Of a DNA stretch of 21,558 nt, positions 8,368 through 15,493 are shown piece after piece; the stretch's first letter is position 1, and each line of letters starts with the position of its first letter. The translations under genes and the position numbers were made by a program. The notes beneath the pieces were generated by a model. The model was not told where the DNA came from and made no database searches. It worked only from the letters and a program-made list of their open reading frames with translations. The stretch is from contig JAGZXV010000084.1 in the NCBI GenBank assembly GCA_018378255.1, positions 1 to 21,558 of the forward strand. The letters run 5' to 3'. This DNA is from Clostridiaceae bacterium (GTDB lineage: Bacteria; Bacillota; Clostridia; Lachnospirales; Lachnospiraceae).

Positions 8368-8377
8368 AGTGTAAGAT
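8349..8377 (+). promoter_or_regulatory. Possible promoter for ylxM-ffh overlapping the terminator
   Basis: The 3' arm of the terminator contains a consensus TTGACA (8349-8354). Exactly 17 bases later is TAAGAT (8372-8377), matching the -10 at four of six. The difficulty is that the predicted start, near 8384, would fall in the AGGTG ribosome site of ylxM (8383-8387). Either the message is nearly leaderless, the -10 is used slightly differently, or the match is chance. Confidence 0.35.
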
Positions 8378-8394
8378 AACACAGGTGATAACGA

Positions 8395-8736
8395 ATGGAA
8401 AAAATTGTCCAGCAAGGACTGTTATATGATTTTTACGGTGAGCTTCTGACAGATCACCAAAAACAGATATATGAAGATGCCGTATTCAATGATTTATCTT
8501 TAAGCGAGATTGCCCAGGAACGGGGAATCAGCCGGCAGGGAGTGCATGACATCATTAAACGGTGTGACAAGGCTCTGGATGAATACGAGGAAAAACTGCA
8601 GTTGGTTCACAAGTTTTTGGAAACGAAAAAGATGGTGCAGGAGATTCATTGTCTGACGAAAGAATATTTGGAACATAAAGATATTTCGCTGATTCATAGA
8701 ATAGAGAAGATTTCCGATGAGATCATCGACCTATAG
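8395..8736 (+). CDS. ylxM: YlxM/p13-like DNA-binding protein, SRP-associated
   Basis: A 113-residue UPF0122 family protein. Residues about 18-62 resemble the sigma-factor region 4 helix-turn-helix: LTDHQKQIYEDAVFNDLSLS then EIAQERGISRQGVHDIIKR. The C-terminal half is helical and charged. YlxM proteins are coded just upstream of ffh in Gram-positive bacteria, as here (21 bases), and in streptococci are reported to modulate SRP GTPase activity. Start ATG 8395 follows AGGTG by 7 bases. In many Firmicutes ftsY precedes this gene; here it is the GH172 locus instead. Confidence 0.92.
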   Translation: MEKIVQQGLLYDFYGELLTDHQKQIYEDAVFNDLSLSEIAQERGISRQGVHDIIKRCDKALDEYEEKLQLVHKFLETKKMVQEIHCLTKEYLEHKDISLIHRIEKISDEIIDL

Positions 8737-8757
8737 ACTTAGAGTAGGAGGTTTTTC

Positions 8758-10113
8758 ATGGCTTTTGAAAGCTTATCCGATAAATTACAGAATGTATTCA
8801 AAAACCTGAGAGGAAAAGGCCGTTTAACAGAAGCCGATGTAAAAGCTGCACTGAAAGAAGTCAAGATGGCTTTGCTGGAAGCGGATGTCAGTTTTAAGGT
8901 TGTTAAACAGTTCATAAATTCCGTCCAGGAACGGGCCATTGGACAAGATGTATTAAACAGTCTGACGCCGGGCCAGATGGTGATTAAGATCGTTAATGAG
9001 GAACTGGTTTCCTTGATGGGTTCTGAAACGACTGAAATAACGCTCAAGCCTTCCAATGAGATTTCTGTCATCATGATGGCAGGTCTTCAGGGAGCAGGTA
9101 AGACGACAACTACCGCTAAGATTGCCGGCAAATTAAAAGCCAAGGGCAGAAAGCCATTGCTGGCTGCCTGTGATGTTTACCGGCCGGCAGCGATTCAGCA
9201 GCTGCAGATCAACGGTGAGAAACAGGGGGTTCCCGTGTTTTCCATGGGAGATAACCATAAACCTGTGAATATCGCTAAAGCGGCGGTTGAGCACGCTCAA
9301 AAGAATGGCTATAATGTGGTGATCCTGGATACGGCAGGACGTTTACATATTGATGAAGATATGATGAACGAGCTTGTGGAGATCAAAGAGAATGTTACGG
9401 TAGACCAGACTATACTGGTTGTAGATGCCATGACAGGACAGGATGCAGTGAATGTAGCCGGTATGTTTAACGATAAGATTGGAATTGACGGTGTCATCCT
9501 CACTAAACTGGATGGAGATACCAGAGGCGGAGCGGCTTTGTCGATCCGTTCCGTAACCGGAAAACCGATTTTATATATAGGTATGGGTGAAAAATTGTCC
9601 GATTTGGAACAGTTTTATCCGGACCGCATGGCTTCCAGGATTCTTGGCATGGGGGATATCCTTTCCCTGATCGAGAAGGCGGAGCTGGAAGTTGACGAGG
9701 CGAAGGCCAAAGAGCTGAGCCAGAAGATCCGCAAAGCAGAATTTGATTTTAACGACTTTTTGGACCAGATGCGCCAGATTAAAAAGATGGGCGGCATGGC
9801 CGGAATCATGAATATGATGCCGGGTATGGGACAGATGAAGGGCAACGTAGATATTGACGAAGGCGCGATGGACCGGGTGGAAGCGATTATTCTGTCCATG
9901 ACCCAGCAGGAACGGGCCAATCCATCCATTTTAAACCCATCCAGAAAGCAGAGAATCGCAAAAGGCGCCGGTGTTGATATCAGTGAGGTCAACCGGATCG
10001 TCAAACAGTTCGACCAGATGAAGAAGATGATGAAACAGCTTCCTGGCATGATGGGCGGCGGTAAGAAGGGCGGCCTTGGAGGAATGTTTGGAAAATTCAA
10101 ACTTCCATTTTAA
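8758..10113 (+). CDS. ffh: Signal recognition particle GTPase Ffh
   Basis: A 451-residue SRP54 homologue, full length. An N-terminal helical domain spans about 1-85. The GTPase domain follows with P-loop GLQGAGKTTTT at 109, DVYRPAAIQQL, DTAGRL at D191, and TKLDGDTRGG at 249. From about 325 comes the methionine-rich M domain that binds 4.5S/SRP RNA and signal sequences (MRQIKKMGGMAGIMNMMPGM), ending in a Gly/Lys-rich tail. It targets ribosomes making membrane and secreted proteins to FtsY and the Sec channel. The ribosome site AGGAGG is 6 bases before ATG. No SRP RNA gene is visible in the window. Confidence 0.98.
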   Translation: MAFESLSDKLQNVFKNLRGKGRLTEADVKAALKEVKMALLEADVSFKVVKQFINSVQERAIGQDVLNSLTPGQMVIKIVNEELVSLMGSETTEITLKPSNEISVIMMAGLQGAGKTTTTAKIAGKLKAKGRKPLLAACDVYRPAAIQQLQINGEKQGVPVFSMGDNHKPVNIAKAAVEHAQKNGYNVVILDTAGRLHIDEDMMNELVEIKENVTVDQTILVVDAMTGQDAVNVAGMFNDKIGIDGVILTKLDGDTRGGAALSIRSVTGKPILYIGMGEKLSDLEQFYPDRMASRILGMGDILSLIEKAELEVDEAKAKELSQKIRKAEFDFNDFLDQMRQIKKMGGMAGIMNMMPGMGQMKGNVDIDEGAMDRVEAIILSMTQQERANPSILNPSRKQRIAKGAGVDISEVNRIVKQFDQMKKMMKQLPGMMGGGKKGGLGGMFGKFKLPF

Positions 10114-10182
10114 TTCAGTTAGCAAAGCAGATATCTGCCTTTGACTATAGATCAGTTTATTTGTTAAGGAGGTGAAATTGAC

Positions 10183-10425
10183 ATGGCAGTAAAGATGAGA
10201 TTAAAAAGAATGGGACAGAAAAAGGCTCCTTTCTATAGAATCGTTGTTGCAGATTCCAGATCCCCAAGAGATGGAAGATTCATCGAGGAAGTTGGTTACT
10301 ATGATCCAAACGTGGAACCAAGCGTAATCAAATTTGACGAAGAGGCAACCAAGAAATGGTTATCAACAGGTGCGCAGCCAACTGACCGCGTTAGTAAGCT
10401 TTTGAAAACCGCTGGCATCCAGTAA
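10183..10425 (+). CDS. rpsP: 30S ribosomal protein S16
   Basis: An 80-residue protein, the usual size, starting MAVKMRLKRMGQKKAPFYRI with VVADSRSPRDGRFIEEVGYY, diagnostic of bS16. It binds 16S rRNA early in 30S assembly. The ribosome site AAGGAGGTGA is almost full consensus, as expected of a highly expressed ribosomal gene. The 69 bases after ffh contain no convincing terminator or promoter, so it is probably cotranscribed with ffh and with khpA 15 bases downstream. Confidence 0.98.
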   Translation: MAVKMRLKRMGQKKAPFYRIVVADSRSPRDGRFIEEVGYYDPNVEPSVIKFDEEATKKWLSTGAQPTDRVSKLLKTAGIQ

Positions 10426-10440
10426 TAAGAGGTGAGTGCT

Positions 10441-10668
10441 ATGAGAGAGTTAGTAGAAGTAATAGCAAAAGCGCTGGTTGACAATCCAGATGAAGTTGTC
10501 GTTACAGAAGCTGTAAAAGGAGGAGAAATACTTTTAGAATTAAAAGTAGCTCCTTCTGATATGGGAAAGGTAATCGGGAAACAAGGCAGAATTGCCAAAG
10601 CGATCCGCTCTGTTGTCAAAGCAGCAGCTTCTAAAGAAGAAAAAAAAGTTATTGTGGAAATTCAATAA
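10441..10668 (+). CDS. khpA: KH-domain RNA-binding protein KhpA
   Basis: A 75-residue single KH domain. The GxxG nucleic-acid-binding loop is G46-K47-Q48-G49 in MGKVIGKQGRIAKAI. The start ATG 10441 stands 6 bases after GAGGTG; an upstream GTG would place the ribosome site inside the gene. KhpA (YlqC) binds small RNAs and mRNAs, often with KhpB/Jag, and affects cell length in streptococci. Its position between rpsP and rimM is the standard one in Firmicutes. Confidence 0.95.
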   Translation: MRELVEVIAKALVDNPDEVVVTEAVKGGEILLELKVAPSDMGKVIGKQGRIAKAIRSVVKAAASKEEKKVIVEIQ

Positions 10669-10674
10669 CATTCC

Positions 10675-10703
10675 AGACCGCCGGCCTTTGTGGAAGACGG
10701 TCT
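10675..10703 (+). other. Weak hairpin between khpA and rimM
   Basis: AGACCG (10675-10680) and CGGTCT (10698-10703) can pair around a 17-base loop, followed by TTATTCTTATT. The stem is short, and the T run is interrupted, so it could be a weak attenuator or an mRNA processing site rather than a true terminator. rimM has no obvious promoter of its own, so readthrough is likely. Confidence 0.25.
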
Positions 10704-10728
10704 TTATTCTTATTATAAGAGGTGTACA

Positions 10729-11238
10729 ATGGAACAAACATTGAGAGTAGGTGTTATCTCATCTACACACGGTGTGAGGGGAGAAGTAAAGGTATTTCCA
10801 ACCACCGATGATCCGGGCCGTTTTAAACAATTAAAAAAGGTGATTTTAGATACCGGAAAAGAAACCCTGGATCTGGAAATCGAACATGTAAAATTTTTCA
10901 AGAATATGGTTATCCTGAAATTTAAAGGGTATGATAATATAAACGATATTGAAAAATACCGGGGAAAAGACCTATTAGTTACCAGAGACAATGCCGTAAA
11001 GCTGGAAGAGAATGAAAATTTCATCGTGGATCTGATCGGCATCAAAGTTGTTACGGATGAGGGCCAGGAGCTGGGAACCCTGACCGATGTGCTCTTAACA
11101 GGAGCGAATGATGTTTATGAAGTGGATACCGGTTCCAGGAAGGTTTTGCTTCCAGCGATTCCTTCCTGTATTCTGGATGTGGATTTAGATAAACAAACGA
11201 TGCTGGTTCATGTCCTGGACGGACTTTTAGACCTGTAA
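10729..11238 (+). CDS. rimM: 16S rRNA processing protein RimM
   Basis: A 169-residue protein with the N-terminal RimM beta-barrel (LRVGVISSTHGVRGEVKVFP) and a C-terminal PRC-type barrel from about residue 95 (VDLIGIKVVTDEGQELGTLT). It binds S19 and helps mature the 30S head. ATG 10729 follows AGAGGTG; a longer frame from TTG 10690 lacks a ribosome site and adds residues absent from the family. trmD begins 15 bases downstream, the usual pair. Confidence 0.96.
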   Translation: MEQTLRVGVISSTHGVRGEVKVFPTTDDPGRFKQLKKVILDTGKETLDLEIEHVKFFKNMVILKFKGYDNINDIEKYRGKDLLVTRDNAVKLEENENFIVDLIGIKVVTDEGQELGTLTDVLLTGANDVYEVDTGSRKVLLPAIPSCILDVDLDKQTMLVHVLDGLLDL

Positions 11239-11253
11239 GAAAGGCTGTGCACG

Positions 11254-12000
11254 ATGAATTTCCATATATTAACTTTATTTCCTGAGATGGTGCTCCAGGG
11301 GTTAAATACCAGTATTATAGGGCGTGCTGTTGAAAAAAAGCTGATATCCATAGAAGCGGTCAATATCAGAGACTATTCTACAGATAAGCACAGGCATGTG
11401 GATGATTATCCTTACGGCGGAGGAGCCGGTATGGTGATGCAGCCGGGGCCGATCTGCGACGCCTATGAGGCGCTTTGCCAGAAGACGGGAAAACGTCCCA
11501 GGGTCATATATATGACGCCTCAGGGCCGTGTGTTCAACCAGAGGATTGCAAAAGAACTGGCCGGGGAAGAAGATCTTGTATTTCTATGCGGTCATTATGA
11601 GGGAATCGATGAGCGGGCGCTGGAGCTGATCGCAACAGATTATCTCTCAATCGGCGATTATGTGCTGACAGGAGGAGAACTTCCTGCCATGGTCATGATC
11701 GACTGTATATCCAGGCTGGTTCCAGGAGTTTTGAATAATGATTCTTCCGCAGAAATCGAATCTTTTCACGATAACCTTTTAGAATACCCGCAGTATACCC
11801 GTCCCGAAGTATACCGTGATAAAAGTGTCCCTGAAGTGCTCTTATCAGGACATCATAAAAAAATTGAAGAATGGCAGCGTCAGCAGTCCATCAAAAGAAC
11901 GGCGGAGCGTAGGCCGGATCTTTTAAAAGATGCCTGCCTTACGAAAAAAGAGCAGGAATATCTGAAAGAACTGTTGGAAAACATGGAAAAAAGCGAATAA
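11254..12000 (+). CDS. trmD: tRNA (guanine37-N1)-methyltransferase TrmD
   Basis: A 248-residue SPOUT (trefoil knot) methyltransferase that puts m1G at position 37 of tRNAs to prevent +1 frameshifts. Visible motifs in order are GGGAGMVMQPGPI, YMTPQGRVFNQ, LCGHYEGIDERALE and the SAM-knot segment SIGDYVLTGGELPAM. Further on come EYPQYTRPEVYRD and LLSGHHKKIEEWQRQQSI. Length is typical. The ribosome site is AAAGG, 9 bases before ATG 11254. Confidence 0.98.
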   Translation: MNFHILTLFPEMVLQGLNTSIIGRAVEKKLISIEAVNIRDYSTDKHRHVDDYPYGGGAGMVMQPGPICDAYEALCQKTGKRPRVIYMTPQGRVFNQRIAKELAGEEDLVFLCGHYEGIDERALELIATDYLSIGDYVLTGGELPAMVMIDCISRLVPGVLNNDSSAEIESFHDNLLEYPQYTRPEVYRDKSVPEVLLSGHHKKIEEWQRQQSIKRTAERRPDLLKDACLTKKEQEYLKELLENMEKSE

Positions 12001-12006
12001 AAGGAC

Positions 12007-12035
12007 TTGCATTTTTTATCTTTCCATGATAGTAT
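12007..12035 (+). promoter_or_regulatory. Candidate sigma-A promoter for rplS
   Basis: TTGCAT (12007-12012) is followed after 17 bases by TAGTAT (12030-12035), preceded by an extended -10 TG at 12027-12028. Each hexamer matches four of six. Transcription would start near 12042, giving a leader of about 90 bases before rplS. Confidence 0.5.
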
Positions 12036-12041
12036 AAATTG

Positions 12042-12130
12042 TTGTGAAAAATAAGAGATGGTCCGCTGATACGATGCGCCAAGGCGTTTAAACAGTATGT
12101 AAGAACATCAAACATATTAAGGAGGTTCAC
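12042..12130 (+). promoter_or_regulatory. Structured 5' leader of rplS, L19-leader-like
   Basis: Three nested complementary segments can be drawn: GATG (12057-12060) with CATC (12106-12109), ATAC (12069-12072) with GTAT (12095-12098), and an inner CGC/GCG hairpin with a CAAG loop (12077-12086). Low-GC Gram-positive bacteria carry a known L19 leader at this position, thought to mediate autoregulation by L19. Position and nesting fit; the assignment to that RNA family was not tested with a covariance model. Confidence 0.45.
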
Positions 12131-12132
12131 AC

Positions 12133-12480
12133 ATGAACGACATTATTAAGAACATTGAAGCTGCACAGTTGAAGGAATCCGTACCGGTATTTCATGTTGG
12201 CGATACTGTAAAAGTATACAACAAGATCAAAGAGGGTACCCGTGAGAGAATCCAGATCTTCGAAGGAACTGTTATCAAAAGACAGAACGGCGGAGCAAGA
12301 GAAACTTTTACAGTGAGAAAGAACTCCAACGGAATCGGTGTTGAAAAAACCTGGCCATTACATTCCCCTTCAGTAGATAATATTGAAGTTGTAAGAAAAG
12401 GTAAAGTAAGAAGAGCAAAACTTTACTACCTGAGAGACAGAGTTGGTAAAGCTGCAAAAGTAAAAGAGTTAGTAAAATAA
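12133..12480 (+). CDS. rplS: 50S ribosomal protein L19
   Basis: A 115-residue bL19, full length, recognisable by VGDTVKVYNKIKEGTRERIQ, FEGTVIKRQNGGARETFTVR and the C-terminal RRAKLYYLRDRVGKAAKVKE. It sits at the 30S-50S interface. The ribosome site AAGGAGGT is 6 bases before ATG. A promoter and structured leader before it and a terminator after it indicate that it can be transcribed on its own within the larger block. Confidence 0.98.
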   Translation: MNDIIKNIEAAQLKESVPVFHVGDTVKVYNKIKEGTRERIQIFEGTVIKRQNGGARETFTVRKNSNGIGVEKTWPLHSPSVDNIEVVRKGKVRRAKLYYLRDRVGKAAKVKELVK

Positions 12481-12494
12481 TTCTGAAACATGAC

Positions 12495-12542
12495 AAAGGG
12501 ACAATGTATCTTTCAAAATTGATGCAGTTGTCCTTTTTCTTT
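12495..12542 (+). terminator. Terminator after rplS
   Basis: AAAGGGACAA (12495-12504) pairs with TTGTCCTTTT (12528-12537), ten pairs with one G-U, around a 23-base loop, and a TTTTTCTTT run begins at 12534. It lies 15 bases after the rplS stop. The long loop may make it a partial terminator that lets some transcripts reach the next gene. Confidence 0.75.
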
Positions 12543-12563
12543 ACCGGAATAGGATGTGTTGAA

Positions 12564-13109
12564 TTGGACTTTTATCAAAATGAAGAGACAAATCTGCTTA
12601 GAAAGGCTGTTTGCTGGATTGTAGATATTATCGTTGTGATTTTCATTGCCCGTTTTCTGATATACGGGGCCGGGACACAGATTACAATTTCGGGCCATTC
12701 CATGCTCCCGTCTTTAAAATCCGAAGATGTGGTTTTAATGGACCGGCTGGCCTATGACTTTGGCAGTCCCAAAAGGTTTGATGTCATCGCATTCCAGCGT
12801 GATGACGATAAGATTAATGTTAAAAGGGTGATCGGTCTTCCCGGTGAAACCGTACAGATTAAGAACGGCATCATTTATATTGACGACCAGCCTCTGGAGG
12901 CTGAAAATGATTTAAACCGCGTTTCCCTGGCAGGACTTGCGGAGAACCCGGTCAAATTGGCGGATAATGAATATTTCGTCCTGGGAGATAACCGTGAGGG
13001 CAGTGAAGACAGCCGGTTTACCAATATCGGCAATGTGAATAAGAAACAGATCCTGGGGAGAGTGTGGCTGAAGCTTTATCCTCTGATTGAAATAGAATTT
13101 GTTAAGTAA
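12564..13109 (+). CDS. lepB: Signal peptidase I, first copy, TTG start
   Basis: A 181-residue type I signal peptidase. One N-terminal membrane anchor covers residues about 16-35; catalytic Ser46 is in SGHSMLPSL and general-base Lys87 in NVKRVIGLPGETV, with the conserved GDNREGSEDSR near the end. It removes signal peptides on the outer membrane face. An in-frame ATG at 12504 would be longer, but that ATG begins in the stem of the rplS terminator. TTG 12564, 7 bases after AGGATG, gives MDFYQNEETNLLRKAV, a natural clostridial signal peptidase N-terminus, and is preferred. A paralogue lies beyond rbgA. Confidence 0.93.
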   Translation: MDFYQNEETNLLRKAVCWIVDIIVVIFIARFLIYGAGTQITISGHSMLPSLKSEDVVLMDRLAYDFGSPKRFDVIAFQRDDDKINVKRVIGLPGETVQIKNGIIYIDDQPLEAENDLNRVSLAGLAENPVKLADNEYFVLGDNREGSEDSRFTNIGNVNKKQILGRVWLKLYPLIEIEFVK

Positions 13110-13130
13110 GGTATTAGCTTGGAGGTAATT

Positions 13131-13985
13131 ATGAATATACAATGGTATCCCGGACACATGACAAAGGCCAAGAGGGCCATGCAGGAAGATATTAAACTGA
13201 TTGACCTGATCATAGAACTGGTTGACGCCCGTGTTCCGGTCAGCAGCCGCAATCCTGATATTGATAAGCTGGGTGCCAATAAAGCCCGTTTAGTGCTGCT
13301 CAATAAATCCGACTTGGCCAGCGAAAGTTATAATGAGGCATGGTCCGCATACTTTAAATCCCTTGGATATCATGTGGTAAAGGTAAATTCCCGAACCGGT
13401 GCCGGATTAAAACAGATTAACGGCGTGGTTTTGGAGGCCTGTAAGGAAAAGATAGAGCGCGACAGGCGGAGAGGCATTTTAAACCGTCCGGTGCGCGCTA
13501 TGGTAGTGGGCATTCCCAATGTGGGAAAATCCACGTTTATCAATTCATTTGCAGGAAAAGCCTGTACGAAAACGGGCAATAAGCCTGGCGTCACCAAGGG
13601 AAACCAGTGGATACGCCTGAATAAGTCCCTGGAACTGCTGGACACTCCCGGTATCCTCTGGCCTAAGTTTGAGGATCAGAAGGTGGGGCTTCATCTGGCG
13701 TTTATCGGTTCCATCAATGATGAAATTTTGAATAAAGAGGAACTGGCCCTGGAACTTTTTAAATTTCTGAGGGGTCATTATCTTCCGGTTCTGAAAGAAC
13801 GTTATCAGTTTACGGAAGAAACTTTGGATTCTCCGCTGGAACATATTGCAAGAATCCGTTCCTGTCTTGCAAAAGGGAATGAACCTGATATAAAAAAAGC
13901 GGCCAATATTCTGATCGATGATTTCAGAAGCGGCAAGCTTGGAAGAATTACAGTTGAATTTCCGCCTAAGGCAAAGCAGGAGTAA
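13131..13985 (+). CDS. rbgA: Ribosome biogenesis GTPase RbgA (YlqF)
   Basis: A 284-residue circularly permuted GTPase. The G4 motif NKSD (near residue 58) comes before the P-loop GIPNVGKSTF and the G3 motif DTPG, the permuted order typical of YlqF/YawG proteins. The N-terminal MNIQWYPGHMTKAKRAM is the family signature. It acts in late 50S assembly, recruiting L16 and other proteins in Bacillus. ATG 13131 follows GGAGGTAATT. It sits between two signal peptidase genes, 21 bases after the first and 9 before the second. Confidence 0.97.
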   Translation: MNIQWYPGHMTKAKRAMQEDIKLIDLIIELVDARVPVSSRNPDIDKLGANKARLVLLNKSDLASESYNEAWSAYFKSLGYHVVKVNSRTGAGLKQINGVVLEACKEKIERDRRRGILNRPVRAMVVGIPNVGKSTFINSFAGKACTKTGNKPGVTKGNQWIRLNKSLELLDTPGILWPKFEDQKVGLHLAFIGSINDEILNKEELALELFKFLRGHYLPVLKERYQFTEETLDSPLEHIARIRSCLAKGNEPDIKKAANILIDDFRSGKLGRITVEFPPKAKQE

Positions 13986-13994
13986 TGTGCAGGG

Positions 13995-14498
13995 ATGCAA
14001 AAGATAAAATTATTAAAATATCTGATTTTCTTAATTATCATAATCGTTTCCGCTCATTTTATCAGCAGTTACTGTGTTCAGCGCGTGGATGTGCATGGCG
14101 ATTCCATGGAGCCGGTTCTGTCCGACGGTGAGATTTACCTGATGGAGAAACTGTCTTACCGGATACATGAACCAAAACGTTTTGATTTAGTTGTATTCCG
14201 GTATTATTATGACGACGACAGCAATTATATAAAACGTGTGATCGGCCTTCCGGGTGAAACCGTTCAAATCATAGACGGAGAAATCTATATTGATGGTGAA
14301 CGGTTGGAAGATCCTTATGGAGATTATATTGAAAAGCCGAAAAGGGCGGCCGATCCGGTGCTTCTGGGTGACGACGAATATTTTGTATTAGGCGATAACC
14401 GCGGATCCAGTTCAGACAGCAGGGATTCCGATGTTGGGAATGTGAAAAAGAATCAGATACTTGGAAAAGTGTGGATTAAAATATGGCAAAAGCATTAA
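13995..14498 (+). CDS. lepB: Signal peptidase I, second copy
   Basis: A 167-residue type I signal peptidase with an anchor at about residues 6-26, catalytic Ser37 in HGDSMEPVL and Lys80 in YIKRVIGLPGETV. It has a GDNRGSSSDSR box like the first copy. The C-terminal halves of the two copies are close, for example EYFVLGDNR and NQILGKVW against KQILGRVW, so they are likely paralogues. No good ribosome site lies at the usual distance: AGGAG (13978-13982) is 12 bases upstream and overlaps the end of rbgA, so coupling to rbgA translation is likely. Its end overlaps rnhB by 16 bases. Confidence 0.94.
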   Translation: MQKIKLLKYLIFLIIIIVSAHFISSYCVQRVDVHGDSMEPVLSDGEIYLMEKLSYRIHEPKRFDLVVFRYYYDDDSNYIKRVIGLPGETVQIIDGEIYIDGERLEDPYGDYIEKPKRAADPVLLGDDEYFVLGDNRGSSSDSRDSDVGNVKKNQILGKVWIKIWQKH

Positions 14499-15124
14499 CA
14501 GAAGAAAAATTATTGAAGGAACGGCAGCGTTTGGAGGAAATGAAGGAATATGAATACACTTATGCGGCCTGTCCCTATATCTGCGGCATTGATGAAGCAG
14601 GCCGTGGGCCGCTTTCCGGCCCGGTGGTAGCGGGTGCGGTCATTCTTCCAAAAGACTGTGAAATCCTTTTTTTAAATGATTCCAAAAAATTGTCCGAAAA
14701 GAAGCGGGAACTTTTATTTACGGAAATAAAGGAAAAGGCGGCCGCCTATGGAGTTGGCATTGTAAGCCCGGCCAGGATAGATGAAATCAATATTCTGCAG
14801 GCTACTTATGAGGCGATGAGAATGGCGGTTTCCAAGTTAGAGGTAACGCCTGATATCCTTTTGAATGATGCGGTCACCATACCAGGCATTGAGATCATGC
14901 AGGTTCCTATTATTAAGGGAGATGCTAAGAGTATTTCCATCGCTGCGGCCAGTATTTTAGCAAAGGTGACCAGGGATCATATGATGGCGGAATATGACGC
15001 CATCTATCCGGAATACGGATTTGCAAAGCATAAAGGATATGGAACTGCCGCACATATTCAGGCCATTAAAGAGTATGGCCCCTGTCCGATTCACAGGAGG
15101 ACATTTATTAAAAATTTTGTATGA
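14483..15124 (+). CDS. rnhB: Ribonuclease HII
   Basis: A 213-residue RNase HII, which cuts RNA in RNA-DNA hybrids and at single ribonucleotides in DNA. The four acidic metal ligands are visible: D37 and E38 in CGIDEAGRGPLSGPVVAGAV, D129 in DILLNDA, and D165 in VTRDHMM. The C-terminal YGFAKHKGYGT is also characteristic. ATG 14483 lies inside the end of the second signal peptidase gene; only a weak GTGGA stands before it, which suggests coupled translation. lepB-rnhB-yraN is a common Firmicutes order. Confidence 0.97.
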   Translation: MAKALTEEKLLKERQRLEEMKEYEYTYAACPYICGIDEAGRGPLSGPVVAGAVILPKDCEILFLNDSKKLSEKKRELLFTEIKEKAAAYGVGIVSPARIDEINILQATYEAMRMAVSKLEVTPDILLNDAVTIPGIEIMQVPIIKGDAKSISIAAASILAKVTRDHMMAEYDAIYPEYGFAKHKGYGTAAHIQAIKEYGPCPIHRRTFIKNFV

Positions 15125-15140
15125 CTTTCGGAGCACTCAT

Positions 15141-15482
15141 ATGAATAAACGGGAAACAGGCGGCTGCTATGAAGATATGGCAGCCGCTTATTTAGAAAAA
15201 GAAGGGTATCATATATTAGAAAGAAACTATTATACCCGGCAGGGTGAAATTGATCTTATCGCAATGGATGGGGATTACCTTGTATTTATCGAAGTGAAGT
15301 ACAGGAAGGACTTAAAGAAAGGCCATCCGGCGGAAGCGGTCGCTTACCAAAAACAGCAAAAAATCATAAAAAGCGCCCGCTATTATCTTTACAAACACCA
15401 TTTAAGTGAAGATAAGCCCTGCAGGTTTGATGTGGTTTCTATCTTAAATGATGAGATTCAATTGATTAAAAACGCATTTTAA
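15141..15482 (+). CDS. YraN family (UPF0102) nuclease-fold protein
   Basis: A 113-residue protein with the UPF0102 pattern: an N-terminal G-x-YEDMAAAYL helix, then RQGEIDLIAMDGDYLVFIEV with E36, D38, E51 and K53 placed like the metal and catalytic residues of the Holliday-resolvase/restriction-like nuclease fold. Its biological role is not established. ATG 15141 follows CGGAG by 7 bases; a longer reading from within rnhB has no ribosome site. The gap from rnhB is 16 bases. Confidence 0.93.
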   Translation: MNKRETGGCYEDMAAAYLEKEGYHILERNYYTRQGEIDLIAMDGDYLVFIEVKYRKDLKKGHPAEAVAYQKQQKIIKSARYYLYKHHLSEDKPCRFDVVSILNDEIQLIKNAF

Positions 15483-15493
15483 CGGAGGTAAGA

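Noticed and set aside
8500..10125. Minus-strand open frames opposite ylxM and ffh
   Set aside because: Antisense shadows with unnatural compositions and no ribosome sites or motifs.
10127..10138. Perfect palindrome GCAGATATCTGC between ffh and rpsP
   Set aside because: As a hairpin it has a four-pair stem and no T run, so it is not a terminator; no known operator was recognised.
12528..12555. TTGTCC and TAGGAT as a promoter for the first signal peptidase gene
   Set aside because: Both boxes match only four of six, and the -10 overlaps the ribosome site, which would give almost no leader.
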